Assembly (NCBI GenBank): GCA_910587235.1
Contig: CAJUKD010000018.1
Coordinates: 1 to 44,513, forward strand
Length of the DNA stretch: 44,513 bases
Direction of reading: 5' to 3'
Origin: an uncultured Muribaculaceae bacterium
Lineage (GTDB): Bacteria; Bacteroidota; Bacteroidia; Bacteroidales; Muribaculaceae
Notes under the pieces: generated by a model
Databases searched by the model: none
What the model was told of the DNA's origin: nothing
What the model saw: only the letters and a program-made list of their open reading frames with translations
Shown: piece by piece, positions 1 to 8,448 of the stretch
How positions within the stretch are numbered: the stretch's first letter is position 1
Layout of the letters: every line of letters begins with the position of its first letter
Translations under genes and position numbers: made by a program

Positions 1-1749
1 GTCAGCCGCAGCTTCGAGTACGACCTGCACGGCTGGCTCCGGCGACAGTCGGCACACTGGACCGGACGCGGCGCAACAACGCGTCCCGTCGGATTCGTAG
101 AGGACTCAATCGTCGAGCGGCTCTACTACGCCGACGGCGCAACTCCCCGCTACAACGGTTTCATCTCCTCGCGCGAACTCGCTTCGGCACGTTACGACTA
201 CCGCTACGACAGCATGGGACGCCTGACTGCCGCGGAATACAGCAGCTCCGGGCTGCATATCGGCTCCAAACCGGACTTCTCCACCGAATACGAGTACGAC
301 CAGCGTGGAAACATAACCGCTCTGCGCCGCTACGGCCTCACCGACCTCGTGCCTATGCTGCCCGGCGGAAACAGTTATACGGCAAGCTACGGACTGCTCG
401 ACGACCTTGAGGCTTCATACAACGGAAACATGATATGCGAGGTGGCTGCCGCACCTACCCAAGCCACCACTTTCGCAGGACGCGCCGGAGCAACACTGCG
501 ACCCGGAGCATACGACCTGCGCCACGACAATGCCGGACGACTGACATACGACGAAACACGCAACATCGTCGACATGCGATACAACTCCCTGGGCCAACTC
601 GCCTCGCTGCGACACAGCTGCGGCGACCTGCAGACAATGACCTACGACGGACTCGGGCGAAAACTAAGCTCCGTATTCACCGACGGCCGCACGGGAGCCA
701 CGCAGCACAGACGCTACTACGCATCGGGGCTGGTGGCATGCAACGACACCGTGGAAACCATACGCTTCCCCGGAGGATACTTCGCGGGACCACGGTTTGT
801 CACATGCTACTATATCAAGGACTATCAGGGCAACAACATCGCCGTTGTCAGCGGTGCCGCCTATGCAGGCAAAACACAGTCCACCACTTACTACCCCTAT
901 GGCGAGCCGCACCGCCGACCGGCTTCCTCGCCCGGACGCAGCTCCGACAACCGATATCTCTTCGGCGACAAGGAATACACCGACTACTACCACGAAAGCC
1001 AGCTCGACTTCGGCGCCCGACACCTCGCCTCCTCCGCCATCCCACGCTTCACGACCATGGATCCATTGTGCGAGAAGCGTCCCGATGAAAGCCCATACAT
1101 CTTCGCCGCCGCAAACCCCGTGATGAACATCGACCCGGACGGACGCAAAACCTATGCAGTCGACAGCGTAGGATATATTACCAAAATTACCGACGATAAG
1201 GAATTTGACAAAATTGTAACAACCAAAGACGGCAAAACCGAAGAAATATGGCGTGGAAAACACGGCACGATACAACAGGCATATTTTCGCTATGAAGTCA
1301 AAGGCGAGAACAAGAAATATGTGGGCGAATATTTCATTGTTGACAACGACAACGATGGCCTTGATATATTCGAATCACTGGCAGAGCACTATTCCGGTGA
1401 TAACAAACACGTGGAATGGAGCATCATCCAAACTAGCGATGACGACTTGGAGCAATTTAATTACATAATGACTTCGCATCTGGAAAGTAGGGAAATTATG
1501 CTAAAAAAGAAGTTTAAGGATTTTGTTGGAAATAAAAAAATAAGAAATGTTTATCACTGTCATCCAAAAAATACGCCAAGGCCAAGCGGATTACCTCAGA
1601 ATCCACAAATGAAGAAAAGAAAAGATATTCAAGTAGCTGATTGGATGATAAAAAAAGCACGATATGATATAAATTTCAAAATATACTTACCTGGTTTATT
1701 ACATTATATCACATATACTCCAAATTCAGTTATAAATGACTTTCCCTGA
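1..1749 (+). CDS. Rhs/YD-repeat protein with C-terminal JAB-like toxin domain (5' end outside window)
   Basis: The reading frame is already open at base 1, so only the last 582 residues are seen. YD-type repeats (for example YDYRYDSMGRL, YEYDQRGNI, MTYDGLGRKL) lead into the Rhs-associated core, with YYPYGEP, LFGDKEYTDY, ARHLASS, then ANPVMNIDPDG ending near base 1143. In known Rhs proteins the core forms a shell around a C-terminal toxin released after the DPxG motif. Beyond that motif the DNA becomes AT-rich and codes for about 200 residues with YHCHP (HxHP at 1555-1566), a PSG and later Asp residues, which resembles the JAMM metal site of JAB-type toxins (Toxin-JAB1 type). A metal-dependent peptidase role is inferred. 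The stop overlaps the start of the adjacent lipoprotein gene by 14 bases, as expected for a toxin-immunity pair. This is the only module in the window that may belong to a full-length Rhs protein. Confidence 0.85.
   Translation, partial: VSRSFEYDLHGWLRRQSAHWTGRGATTRPVGFVEDSIVERLYYADGATPRYNGFISSRELASARYDYRYDSMGRLTAAEYSSSGLHIGSKPDFSTEYEYDQRGNITALRRYGLTDLVPMLPGGNSYTASYGLLDDLEASYNGNMICEVAAAPTQATTFAGRAGATLRPGAYDLRHDNAGRLTYDETRNIVDMRYNSLGQLASLRHSCGDLQTMTYDGLGRKLSSVFTDGRTGATQHRRYYASGLVACNDTVETIRFPGGYFAGPRFVTCYYIKDYQGNNIAVVSGAAYAGKTQSTTYYPYGEPHRRPASSPGRSSDNRYLFGDKEYTDYYHESQLDFGARHLASSAIPRFTTMDPLCEKRPDESPYIFAAANPVMNIDPDGRKTYAVDSVGYITKITDDKEFDKIVTTKDGKTEEIWRGKHGTIQQAYFRYEVKGENKKYVGEYFIVDNDNDGLDIFESLAEHYSGDNKHVEWSIIQTSDDDLEQFNYIMTSHLESREIMLKKKFKDFVGNKKIRNVYHCHPKNTPRPSGLPQNPQMKKRKDIQVADWMIKKARYDINFKIYLPGLLHYITYTPNSVINDFP
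904..1143 (+). repeat. Rhs core repeat, copy 1
   Basis: This is a 240-base stretch of GC-rich core from the EPxRRPAS region to DPDG. It matches 4541-4780 and 8107-8346 in length, frame and most bases. Copies 1 and 3 also align without gaps over 613-1143 and 7816-8346. It marks the segment where homologous exchange could swap toxin ends. Confidence 0.85.
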
Positions 1750-2239
1750 TAAAATATTTAAAGTCGGTTTTATAAAATTGATAACTGTGTCTTTATTTGC
1801 ATGTAGTACAAATAACGATGACGGGGCAATGTCCGGCGAAAAGACTGTAAATCTGCATGTTTACAATATCGATTCTAAGGTAATGAGAAATATTATAGAC
1901 AATGTAATTATACAAGACCTTATTGAATCGAGAATAAAACCTGATCAAAATTTTATTCATTTAGAGATTATTTCTGATAATGGAATAATTTATTTGCAAG
2001 CATATTCATGGGAAATAAATCATTGCTATGACTATATATCAACAGTAGACGGTTGGTTCGTGCGAGATGACTACCAATTTGTTATAACCGACTCAACAAA
2101 AAAATACTTTTCCTATGCACCACAAACTCATGTGTTTAACTATTACTACATTAGTGAACCTGATTTTACAGATGAAATGGAATGGATAATCGAGGTCAAT
2201 AAAGATTCATATCTCGTAAAATATAGATTTAAAGGATAA
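1736..2239 (+). CDS. Family A lipoprotein, predicted immunity protein of the module 1 toxin
   Basis: A 167-residue protein begins inside the last codons of the Rhs toxin (14-base overlap). The N-terminus has a hydrophobic stretch ending in SLFACS, a plausible lipobox with Cys near residue 23, so it is probably a lipoprotein in the periplasm or outer membrane. It shares blocks with two other genes here (2435-2980 and 10546-11100): YNIDSKVMRNIID near residue 43 and GWFVRDDYQFVITDSTKKYF near residues 105-125. I do not recognise a named family. Translational overlap with the toxin, export and duplication beside toxin remnants all suggest it neutralises the JAB-like toxin outside the cytoplasm. 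Confidence 0.7.
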   Translation: MTFPDKIFKVGFIKLITVSLFACSTNNDDGAMSGEKTVNLHVYNIDSKVMRNIIDNVIIQDLIESRIKPDQNFIHLEIISDNGIIYLQAYSWEINHCYDYISTVDGWFVRDDYQFVITDSTKKYFSYAPQTHVFNYYYISEPDFTDEMEWIIEVNKDSYLVKYRFKG

Positions 2240-2301
2240 TCATTTGACAGTGGATAAATAATGATGGCTATGAACCGAGGTAATATAACGAATACGCGTA
2301 A

Positions 2302-2466
2302 CTGCAACATCGCCGGACAGATCATCGGCGAGCGGCAGGAGTTCCCGGCGCAGGCTTATCAGCCGAATACGTAAGAGAAAAATATAAGATTAATACAAAG
2401 ATATATTTACCAGGAACTCATACTTATATTAACTATGACAAAGATTCGAAAAAAAGCGATTTCTGA
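2302..2466 (+). pseudogene. 3' remnant of a lost JAB-like toxin upstream of family A copy 2
   Basis: One frame stays open from 2302 to a TGA at 2464-2466. From about 2362 it reads AEYVREKYKINTKIYLPG, then THTYINYDKDSKKSDF, which matches the end of the module 1 toxin (ARYDINFKIYLPG, then LLHYITYTPNS). As in module 1, the stop lies just inside the following family A gene. Upstream of about 2350 the sequence is GC-rich without convincing homology; a short stretch near 2270-2290 could read RGNIT, as in the Rhs core, but this is weak. No catalytic motif remains. Confidence 0.65.
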
Positions 2467-2980
2467 ATATATATCGATCGACGGAAAAAGGATATGTGAG
2501 ATTCTTATAATCATACCATTCCTTATTTTTACGTCCTGTGGCAGCAAATGTGATGATATATACGATGATTACGACGGTGTAGAAGTGCCAAAAGAAACAT
2601 GTCTTCGCGTATATGAGATAAAATCGGATATAGTCCGTAGAATTATCAAGGAAAAGATAATTCCGTATGCAACAACGAAAGTTGACAAAACATATAGCTT
2701 TTTTTATATATCTCAAGACGTTGAAACGGATACGAAAGTACTAACCATTGGAGTAGATGATTTTGATATGGGAAACTCTATATCATGTAAAACTGTAGGA
2801 TGGTTTGAAATGGACGGCTTTCAGTTTGTAGTCAATAAATCCGCAAAAGAATATTTCGCCCCAAAATTCAGATGGCACCGTTTTAATTATGTATTCTATA
2901 TTTGTCCATACGACCCTCCCTTTGCTTATTATCGCATAGATAATAATTCTTATACGGAAACGTACTCTCTTTTTAATTGA
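2435..2980 (+). CDS. Family A lipoprotein-like immunity protein, orphan copy 2
   Basis: This 181-residue paralogue of the 1736-2239 product shares YEIKSDIVRRIIKEKIIPYA near residue 60 and GWFEMDGFQFVVNKSAKEYF near residues 120-140. A hydrophobic stretch ends in FTSCGS, a near-lipobox, and there is an unusually long charged leader of about 20 residues before it. The true start could be a later codon, but the ATG at 2435 keeps the toxin-overlap arrangement seen in module 1, since the remnant toxin frame stops at 2466. No intact toxin is adjacent. It is followed 12 bases later by a family B gene. Confidence 0.65.
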   Translation: MTKIRKKAISEYISIDGKRICEILIIIPFLIFTSCGSKCDDIYDDYDGVEVPKETCLRVYEIKSDIVRRIIKEKIIPYATTKVDKTYSFFYISQDVETDTKVLTIGVDDFDMGNSISCKTVGWFEMDGFQFVVNKSAKEYFAPKFRWHRFNYVFYICPYDPPFAYYRIDNNSYTETYSLFN

Positions 2981-2992
2981 ATAGGACTTACC

Positions 2993-3790
2993 ATGAAAAG
3001 GCTATTAATCATATTGTTTATCGGCGTTAGCATTCTGTCGCTATATAGCTTTGAATATGCAGATGATGAACGATATATGACTTTTATATCAATAAATAAA
3101 CAGGAGTTTTATGTTTTGGATACAATAAATTCAATATATAAATTCTGTATAACGGTATCAGAGGATTCCGACCATGTCATTGGGCGAGAAATAAGTTATG
3201 GGCGCATAAAAAAGACAGATAGTACGTTTATAATTTACGGAACAGAATGTTTATTTGCCAGATTTTGTATAAGCAATGATAAACATGTAAAAAAAGGTAC
3301 TACAAGAATCATACTTCTTGATTCCTATCTCAACGATTCGGTAATAAATGTTAGTCGTATAGCTTTTTATGGAAAAGATTCTGACAGCATAATATATGAA
3401 GACGGAGCTTTTATTGGAGATTTAAATGTTTCTGTTACATTAAAAACACCATCAGGATGTAATTTCAATTTACCCATGATTGTAGACTCTCTTAAAGTCT
3501 GCTATTCAAAAGGTTGTACACCTCTAATTGAATTGAATGCTCCTGAAATCAGACAGAAAAGTCACGAAGCCTATAAAAATGTGATAATCTATTGGGACAA
3601 ACCTAAAAAGGGTGCTCAACGGTATAATGACATTATCATTGATTTTCAAGCACCACCTCCCGGGTATAATGAATATCATTGGTCCGATAAAGATTCACTC
3701 GAGATGTATATGGCCCCATCTCTCGGGCCGGGGCATTATCATGTAGTTATGACACGTGAGAAACGTCGGATATTAACTTATAAACGATGA
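2993..3790 (+). CDS. Family B exported protein, copy 1
   Basis: A 265-residue protein with an N-terminal signal-like helix (MKRLLIILFIGVSILSLYS). It is paralogous to 6753-7535 and 9632-10456. Shared features in order are FYVLDT near residue 38, VIGREIS with TDS at about 62-76, a middle LPM-plus-hydrophobic block near 160, and a C-terminal MTREKRRILTYK. It starts 12 bases after family A copy 2, so they are probably co-transcribed. I do not recognise the family. Its repeated position next to immunity genes of different families suggests an accessory role not specific to one toxin, but this is inference. Confidence 0.65.
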   Translation: MKRLLIILFIGVSILSLYSFEYADDERYMTFISINKQEFYVLDTINSIYKFCITVSEDSDHVIGREISYGRIKKTDSTFIIYGTECLFARFCISNDKHVKKGTTRIILLDSYLNDSVINVSRIAFYGKDSDSIIYEDGAFIGDLNVSVTLKTPSGCNFNLPMIVDSLKVCYSKGCTPLIELNAPEIRQKSHEAYKNVIIYWDKPKKGAQRYNDIIIDFQAPPPGYNEYHWSDKDSLEMYMAPSLGPGHYHVVMTREKRRILTYKR

Positions 3791-3830
3791 AATGTTGTTT
3801 GATGATTTCATTTCAAATATCTCTGAATTG

Positions 3831-3872
3831 AAAAAGCACATTTGATCCTAAGTCGTGACTAATTATATAGTA
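3831..3872 (+). pseudogene. 3' remnant of a lost YkuD/DUF5675-like toxin
   Basis: Bases 3831 to about 3859 match the last codons of the module 2 toxin (5384 to about 5412) with two mismatches in 29 bases; in the intact gene these encode KKAHLILRRD. The remnant has stop codons in every useful frame and lies just upstream of a family C gene, the position of the intact toxin relative to its own family C gene. Confidence 0.7.
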
Positions 3873-3892
3873 ATCTTATCAAACTCAAGAAT

Positions 3893-4477
3893 ATGAAATA
3901 TTCATTACTAACCGGACTCGTTCTTAGTTTTACGTTCTTTTGGGCATATTCTCAGGAAAAACAAATTTCAGATTATGACAAGAAGGTAAAAGCCGATGTA
4001 ATTCTATTAGGATTGGAGGACATCCCCGTCTATGCCGAGCCATTCGACGAATTGAGAACCGAAAAGCCAATAGACATGATACATCAGATAGAAAACACAG
4101 ACACATTCTTCTATGCCAAAATTATCGAAGGCAGTCCACTCCGTTTTAAAATAGAATACACACCGATATGGGCTTCTGTTGACGAAGAGGAGAATTTAAA
4201 AAAGATCGGATGGGTAGATAAGATGAATGTAGGGTTATATGCCTTTGAAAGCCGTTCGTTCAGACTGTATGAACAAGCTGACAAAGATTCACCATATAAA
4301 GAAATATTTGTTGAATCTGTTCATGATTATCCTCCTGTGGGTGTTCGTAACCTTACTTTCATATTATTGGATGTAGACGGAGAATTCCGTAAGGTTATGT
4401 TCGTAAGTGATGGCAAGACGTATATCGGATGGATCGATCTTTATTGTGACGACGTATACGGATGTTATGGCTCATAA
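3893..4477 (+). CDS. Family C exported protein, copy 1 (predicted immunity, SH3-like)
   Basis: A 194-residue protein with a signal peptide (hydrophobic residues 4-18, ending WAYSQ). It is paralogous to 5438-6022 and 6067-6684. Shared blocks are DIPVYAEPFDE near residue 43, LRFKIEY, IGWVDKMNVG near residue 104, RLYEQADKDS near 124, and FRKVMFVSDGKTYIGWI at the C-terminus. The VY...GWV...LYE layout faintly resembles bacterial SH3 domains, which often bind peptidoglycan; this is a guess by eye. The toxin remnant at 3831-3872 implies that it once followed a toxin like that of module 2. Confidence 0.65.
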   Translation: MKYSLLTGLVLSFTFFWAYSQEKQISDYDKKVKADVILLGLEDIPVYAEPFDELRTEKPIDMIHQIENTDTFFYAKIIEGSPLRFKIEYTPIWASVDEEENLKKIGWVDKMNVGLYAFESRSFRLYEQADKDSPYKEIFVESVHDYPPVGVRNLTFILLDVDGEFRKVMFVSDGKTYIGWIDLYCDDVYGCYGS

Positions 4478-4492
4478 CAATTATACATATGG

Positions 4493-5419
4493 ATGAAAGA
4501 AGGAAGTATTATGGAAGATCTATGCAGGCTCGTCGTAGACGAGCCGCAGCAGCGTCCGGCATCGACGGCGGGCTACAGCACCGCCAACCGCCTCCTCTTC
4601 GCCGACAAGGAATACAGCGACTACGGCGGCGAGAGCCACCACGACTTCGGCACCCGACACCTCGCCTCTTCAGTGATACCCCGCTTCACAACCATGGACC
4701 CGCTGTGCGAGAAGCGCCCCGACGAAAGCCCCTACATCTTCGCCGCCGCAAACCCCGTGATGAAGATCGACCCTACGGGATTGGAATGGTATTATTATAA
4801 GGATTTATTATATGACAGCGTGGATGATATAAAAGAGGTCGTGAAGCCGACAGTTGAACTAACCATACTCTATTGCGAATCCAAAGAGGATTTCGAACGC
4901 AAAAGAAATGCGGGAGAAATAACGCGTGGAGAGTTTCTGGGAGATGTCGTCATAGACTTCCATGGCTCGCTTAATGAAAAGCTCGGCAAAAACGGTTATC
5001 TAAACGGCGAAGGTGCAGTTACCGCAGACGTCACTGTTTACGGTCCAAATGGTGAGGATGATATAAAACATTACACAGGTTTCACTATGTCGTCGGACTT
5101 TGAAGCATACGGAGCGATAGCCGACGGGGAATATACTGTTACGTATCTTAATAGACCACCACCTAAAAAGGGCCTTCCAAAAAACTATATGATAAACGGA
5201 CGAGGTCCGGTTGATTGTCTAAATGGAATAAACCCTAATAAAGATGGATACAGTGATACTCAGAAAAACGGAATATTTATACATAGGACAAACAATGACG
5301 GAAGAGCCAATGGAACGGTATCAACCGGTTGTTTGCTTATTTTAGCTACGCAATGGAATAAATTTGAAGAACAAGTAGGTCAAAAAAAAGCACATCTGAT
5401 CCTACGTCGTGATAAATAA
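4493..5419 (+). CDS. Orphan Rhs core fragment with YkuD/DUF5675-like C-terminal toxin
   Basis: This 308-residue reading frame has only about 80 residues of Rhs core (4541-4780, ending DPTG), so it is a truncated module lacking the Rhs shell. After DPTG the base composition drops to AT-rich and about 210 residues follow. They include ADGEYTVTYLNRPP, YMINGRGP, then IFIHRTNNDG with His264 and STGCLLI with Cys280. A His followed 16 residues later by a Cys in S/T-x-G-C is like the catalytic site of L,D-transpeptidase (YkuD) and the DUF5675 pattern. A peptidoglycan-directed activity is inferred. The ATG at 4493 with an upstream purine-rich stretch may start a small protein, or the segment may be silent DNA available for recombination into the main rhs gene. 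A family C gene follows after 18 bases. Confidence 0.7.
   Translation: MKEGSIMEDLCRLVVDEPQQRPASTAGYSTANRLLFADKEYSDYGGESHHDFGTRHLASSVIPRFTTMDPLCEKRPDESPYIFAAANPVMKIDPTGLEWYYYKDLLYDSVDDIKEVVKPTVELTILYCESKEDFERKRNAGEITRGEFLGDVVIDFHGSLNEKLGKNGYLNGEGAVTADVTVYGPNGEDDIKHYTGFTMSSDFEAYGAIADGEYTVTYLNRPPPKKGLPKNYMINGRGPVDCLNGINPNKDGYSDTQKNGIFIHRTNNDGRANGTVSTGCLLILATQWNKFEEQVGQKKAHLILRRDK
4541..4780 (+). repeat. Rhs core repeat, copy 2
   Basis: This is the shortest of the three core copies, the same 240-base length as copies 1 and 3, ending at DPTG. Only this segment of core is present upstream of the module 2 toxin. Confidence 0.85.
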
Positions 5420-5437
5420 AATATAATCGATCTGTTT

Positions 5438-6022
5438 ATGATGAAAAACAATGTGATATTTATCATATTAGCCTTGTTGCTAACACCTGTTTTGGTATAC
5501 GCGGAAGAGGTGGTTAATGACAGGAAGAACTATACATCAGCCTATAAACAGCCCATTTACGTTTGCTTGTTAGCTTATTGGGACAAAATTCCGATATATG
5601 CAGATGAGATGGACGAAGAACCGATAGAATTCATACATAGTAGAACCGAAAATGACAGCATTCTCTATGTAACCATTGTTGACAAAAATTCTTCTCGTTT
5701 AAAGATAGAGTATGGGGTAGTTTCTGCTTGCGACACAGTAACTGCTAATGCTGAAAAAACCGGATGGGTAAAATGGTTATGTTCCGGTCAATTAAACATA
5801 GAAGGACGATCTTTAAGACTTTATGAACAAGCGGATGAAAATTCTTCATTTGAGGATTTCTTCATCTATGACGTCAATGATTCTGCAGAAACTGATGTCC
5901 GCAATCTGAGTTTAATGTTAATGGATGTCTATGGCGATTTTCGTTATGTGATATTTGTCACCCATGGCAAAATACACAAAGGTTGGATCAAGCGTAGATA
6001 CGGTGATATTCTATGGTCGTGA
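5438..6022 (+). CDS. Family C exported protein, copy 2 (predicted immunity of module 2)
   Basis: A 194-residue protein with a signal peptide (hydrophobic residues 5-22, ending VYAEE). It starts 18 bases after the YkuD-like toxin, the position of a cognate immunity gene. It shares KIPIYADEMDEEPI, RLKIEYG, TGWVKWL, RSLRLYEQADENSS and VRNLSLMLMDVYGDFRYVIF with copy 1. Because the protein is exported, the toxin probably acts outside the cytoplasm. No known family is recognised with confidence. Confidence 0.65.
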   Translation: MMKNNVIFIILALLLTPVLVYAEEVVNDRKNYTSAYKQPIYVCLLAYWDKIPIYADEMDEEPIEFIHSRTENDSILYVTIVDKNSSRLKIEYGVVSACDTVTANAEKTGWVKWLCSGQLNIEGRSLRLYEQADENSSFEDFFIYDVNDSAETDVRNLSLMLMDVYGDFRYVIFVTHGKIHKGWIKRRYGDILWS

Positions 6023-6066
6023 GCAGCTGACGGCCTCTAATATTTGATTAGATTTATATTATTGAC

Positions 6067-6684
6067 ATGAAACAAGTTATCACATCAGTTCTATCAGTGC
6101 TGTTTATAATATATGCAGTGTTTTCCCAACAATTTACATCCGGGGAAACTGAGAGAACATTCGGACAAGAGCAAAAACAAGACTATGAAGCACAGTTTGT
6201 AGGCTACATCGGTGCGGGCGTTCCTGTATATTCGAAAGCGCTCTGTTTTGTGCCGGAATGGCCTATCGACACGATTCATCCCAGAGCAGAAGACAGCGAT
6301 ACATTCTGTGTTTTTAGAATTATAGAACAAAGTCCGTTGAGATTCAAAATAGCATATAATCCCAAATGGACACATACAGACACAATTGAAAAATTTGATA
6401 AATTCGGATGGGTTGATAAAAAGAATATCGGATATGCAGCCCGTTCAGGTCATAAGTTGCGGTTATATGAAAATCCGGACGAAACAAGCAATTATATAGA
6501 ATTCGACAAAGAGTATGTCGATCAAGAGCGATGGACAATAGCCGGTGATGTAGACGGCGGCGAGTATGTATTGTTGGATTTGAGAGAGAACGGCTTCAGA
6601 AAGGTAATGTTCTATAGTTTCGGAAAGTTGTATACGGGGTGGATTATAAACAAGCCGTACAATAATGCCTATGAAGTTGAATAA
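6067..6684 (+). CDS. Family C exported protein, copy 3
   Basis: A 205-residue paralogue of the two preceding family C genes, with a signal peptide (residues 5-20, ending AVFSQQ). It keeps GVPVYSK near residue 51, SPLRFKIAYNPKW, FGWVDKKNIG near 116, and LRLYENPDETSNY. It diverges in the last third, where VDGGEYVLLDLRENGFRKV replaces the family form. No toxin remnant was found in the 44 bases before it, so it may be a tandem duplicate of copy 2 that has since diverged, or a retained immunity gene against another variant. Confidence 0.65.
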   Translation: MKQVITSVLSVLFIIYAVFSQQFTSGETERTFGQEQKQDYEAQFVGYIGAGVPVYSKALCFVPEWPIDTIHPRAEDSDTFCVFRIIEQSPLRFKIAYNPKWTHTDTIEKFDKFGWVDKKNIGYAARSGHKLRLYENPDETSNYIEFDKEYVDQERWTIAGDVDGGEYVLLDLRENGFRKVMFYSFGKLYTGWIINKPYNNAYEVE

Positions 6685-6752
6685 CCTATCCCTTATCCCT
6701 AAAGGCTTATATCCCGAGCGAATATTATAAAAATTGGAGGAAAGGATTTAAA

Positions 6753-7535
6753 ATGAAAAAGTGTGCATATATAATTCTTTTATTCATCGCTATAATATCC
6801 CTATGTAGTTATGGAATAAACGTAACTGAAAAAAATTGTACTGTTTTTTCCAATGGAAAGTATTTTTATGTTGTTGATACAGCAGAGTTAAGTTATAAAT
6901 TATGTGAAAATGTATTTGACGACACTTATTACATAGTTGGACGAGAAATGGGTTCTGGCAAAATCACATATACAGACTCGATGTTGATTTTTATGAGGAA
7001 TGAATATAAATGTCCGATGATTAAATTTTCCAATGAAAAGAAGGTAAAAAAAGGACATACCAAGGTTATGATAATAGATGCCGAAAGGTATAACCTAAAA
7101 AGCATTCAGTTCTATAGCAACGAAAGCACAGAAACAAAAGCAGAATACCATCCGATTAATGACAAAGTTTCACATAAATGTTTTGAGTTGCCGATAGAAG
7201 TTGGAGCTTTGCAGATTGACTTTGCAGATGAAAATACTCCTTTGATAGAATTGGATAGTTTGAATCGTATTGTCGAAACCCTACAGCACAAAAAAAACGT
7301 GAGCTGTCTTTTCGAGAAATTAAAAAATCCCAAACTTAAATATAATATGATATGGATTGGTGGCAGGAATCTTCCATTGTATCGTGATGTTCAGTTATAT
7401 TTCCGTGGGGATAAAGATACCCTGATATCAAAGGCATGCTTTTCGCGCCCTTATGATATAGTATCTCTGGTTCTCGACAGACGACGTGTGATAACATTCA
7501 AAGATGAAAACTTTTGTCCTCCGCTTTTTTTCTGA
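6753..7535 (+). CDS. Family B exported protein, copy 2
   Basis: A 260-residue family B protein, with an N-terminal hydrophobic helix (residues 4-20). It shares FYVVDTAELSYKLC near residue 36, YIVGREMGSGKITYTDS near 60-76, and LDRRRVITFKDE at the C-terminus with the other two copies. A purine-rich GGAGGAAAGGA lies 10-20 bases before the start, an unusually strong Shine-Dalgarno-like site for this phylum. It follows family C copy 3 by 68 bases. Rhs homology of module 3 begins within about 20 bases of its end. Confidence 0.65.
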   Translation: MKKCAYIILLFIAIISLCSYGINVTEKNCTVFSNGKYFYVVDTAELSYKLCENVFDDTYYIVGREMGSGKITYTDSMLIFMRNEYKCPMIKFSNEKKVKKGHTKVMIIDAERYNLKSIQFYSNESTETKAEYHPINDKVSHKCFELPIEVGALQIDFADENTPLIELDSLNRIVETLQHKKNVSCLFEKLKNPKLKYNMIWIGGRNLPLYRDVQLYFRGDKDTLISKACFSRPYDIVSLVLDRRRVITFKDENFCPPLFF

Positions 7536-8448
7536 TATCCGCCCAAAGATGATTGCAGGCTACATTACAGACAGTCAATACCTTTTCAGCTACAACGACT
7601 ACGGCGACCTGTGCCACATCCTGCCGCCGGGGCTTGCGCCGGCAGACTACGACGCCGACGACCCCGCTCTGCTGCGCATAGGCTACAGCTACGACGCCAT
7701 CGGACGGCCCGCGGCCACAATATCAGGCCCCGTCAGCCGCAGTTTCGACTACGACCTGCACGGCTGGCTCAGGCGACAGTCGGCACGCTGGACCGAGCGT
7801 AGCGCATTCCTCCGGCACAGCTGCGGCGACCTGCAGACAATGACATACGACGGACTCGGGCGAAAACTCGGATCGGAATTCACCGCCGCACGCACGGGAG
7901 CCAAGCAGCACAGGCGCTACTACGCATCGGGGCTGGTGACATGCAACGACACCGTGGAAACCATACGCTTCCCCGGAGGATACTTCGCCGGGCCACGGTT
8001 TGCCACATGCTACTATATCAAGGACTATCAGGGCAACAACATCGCCGTTGTCAGCAGTGCCGCCTATGCAGGCAGAACACAGTCCACATCTTACTACCCA
8101 TACGGTGAGCCGCACCGACGACCGGCTTCATCGCCCGGACACAGCTCCGACAACCGATACCTTTTCGGCGACAAAGAGTACACCGACTACGGCGGCGAGA
8201 GCCACCACGACTTCGGCGCCCGACACCTCGCCTCTTCAGTAATCCCGCACTTCATAACCATGGATCCCCATTGTGAAAACACGCCCGAACAAAGTCCTTA
8301 CGTCTACTGCGGCGGAAACCCCGTGATGGCTATTGATCCGACGGGATGTGATTCTATATACATTTATGAAAAAGATAAATTCAAGGCGATATCATATAAA
8401 AATATGAGAACCGTTATCTTGTCAAAGGCAAAGTTGAGAAATCTGTAA
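7504..8448 (+). pseudogene. Orphan Rhs core fragment of module 3, internally deleted and frameshifted from its toxin
   Basis: Rhs-like protein is recognisable from about 7554 (YLFSYNDYGDL, YSYDAIGRPAA) to DPTG at 8335-8346. The upstream start codons lie in or beside the end of the family B gene, so this is a truncated module. Compared with module 1, bases 1-84 align with 7732-7815, and the match then jumps to 613 at 7816: an in-frame deletion of 528 bases (176 residues) removing several YD repeats. After DPTG about 22 residues of the toxin start are read, then the frame runs into TAA at 8446-8448. The toxin continues in another frame from about 8403. Adding one A to the run at 8398-8402 would join the halves. 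Confidence 0.75.
8107..8346 (+). repeat. Rhs core repeat, copy 3
   Basis: This 240-base copy ends at DPTG and aligns with copies 1 and 2. Its last part differs from them (DPHCENTPEQSPYVYCGGNP instead of DPLCEKRPDESPYIFAAANP), so it comes from a somewhat different Rhs lineage. Confidence 0.85.

Noticed and set aside
435..1088. Long frames in other phases within the Rhs core
   Set aside because: They come from GC-rich repetitive core DNA. The frame with YD repeats and DPxG is the real one.
8398..8402. Programmed frameshift in module 3
   Set aside because: A five-A run alone is not a typical slippery site, no stimulating pseudoknot is evident, and the module is already truncated and deleted. 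Mutation or error is simpler.
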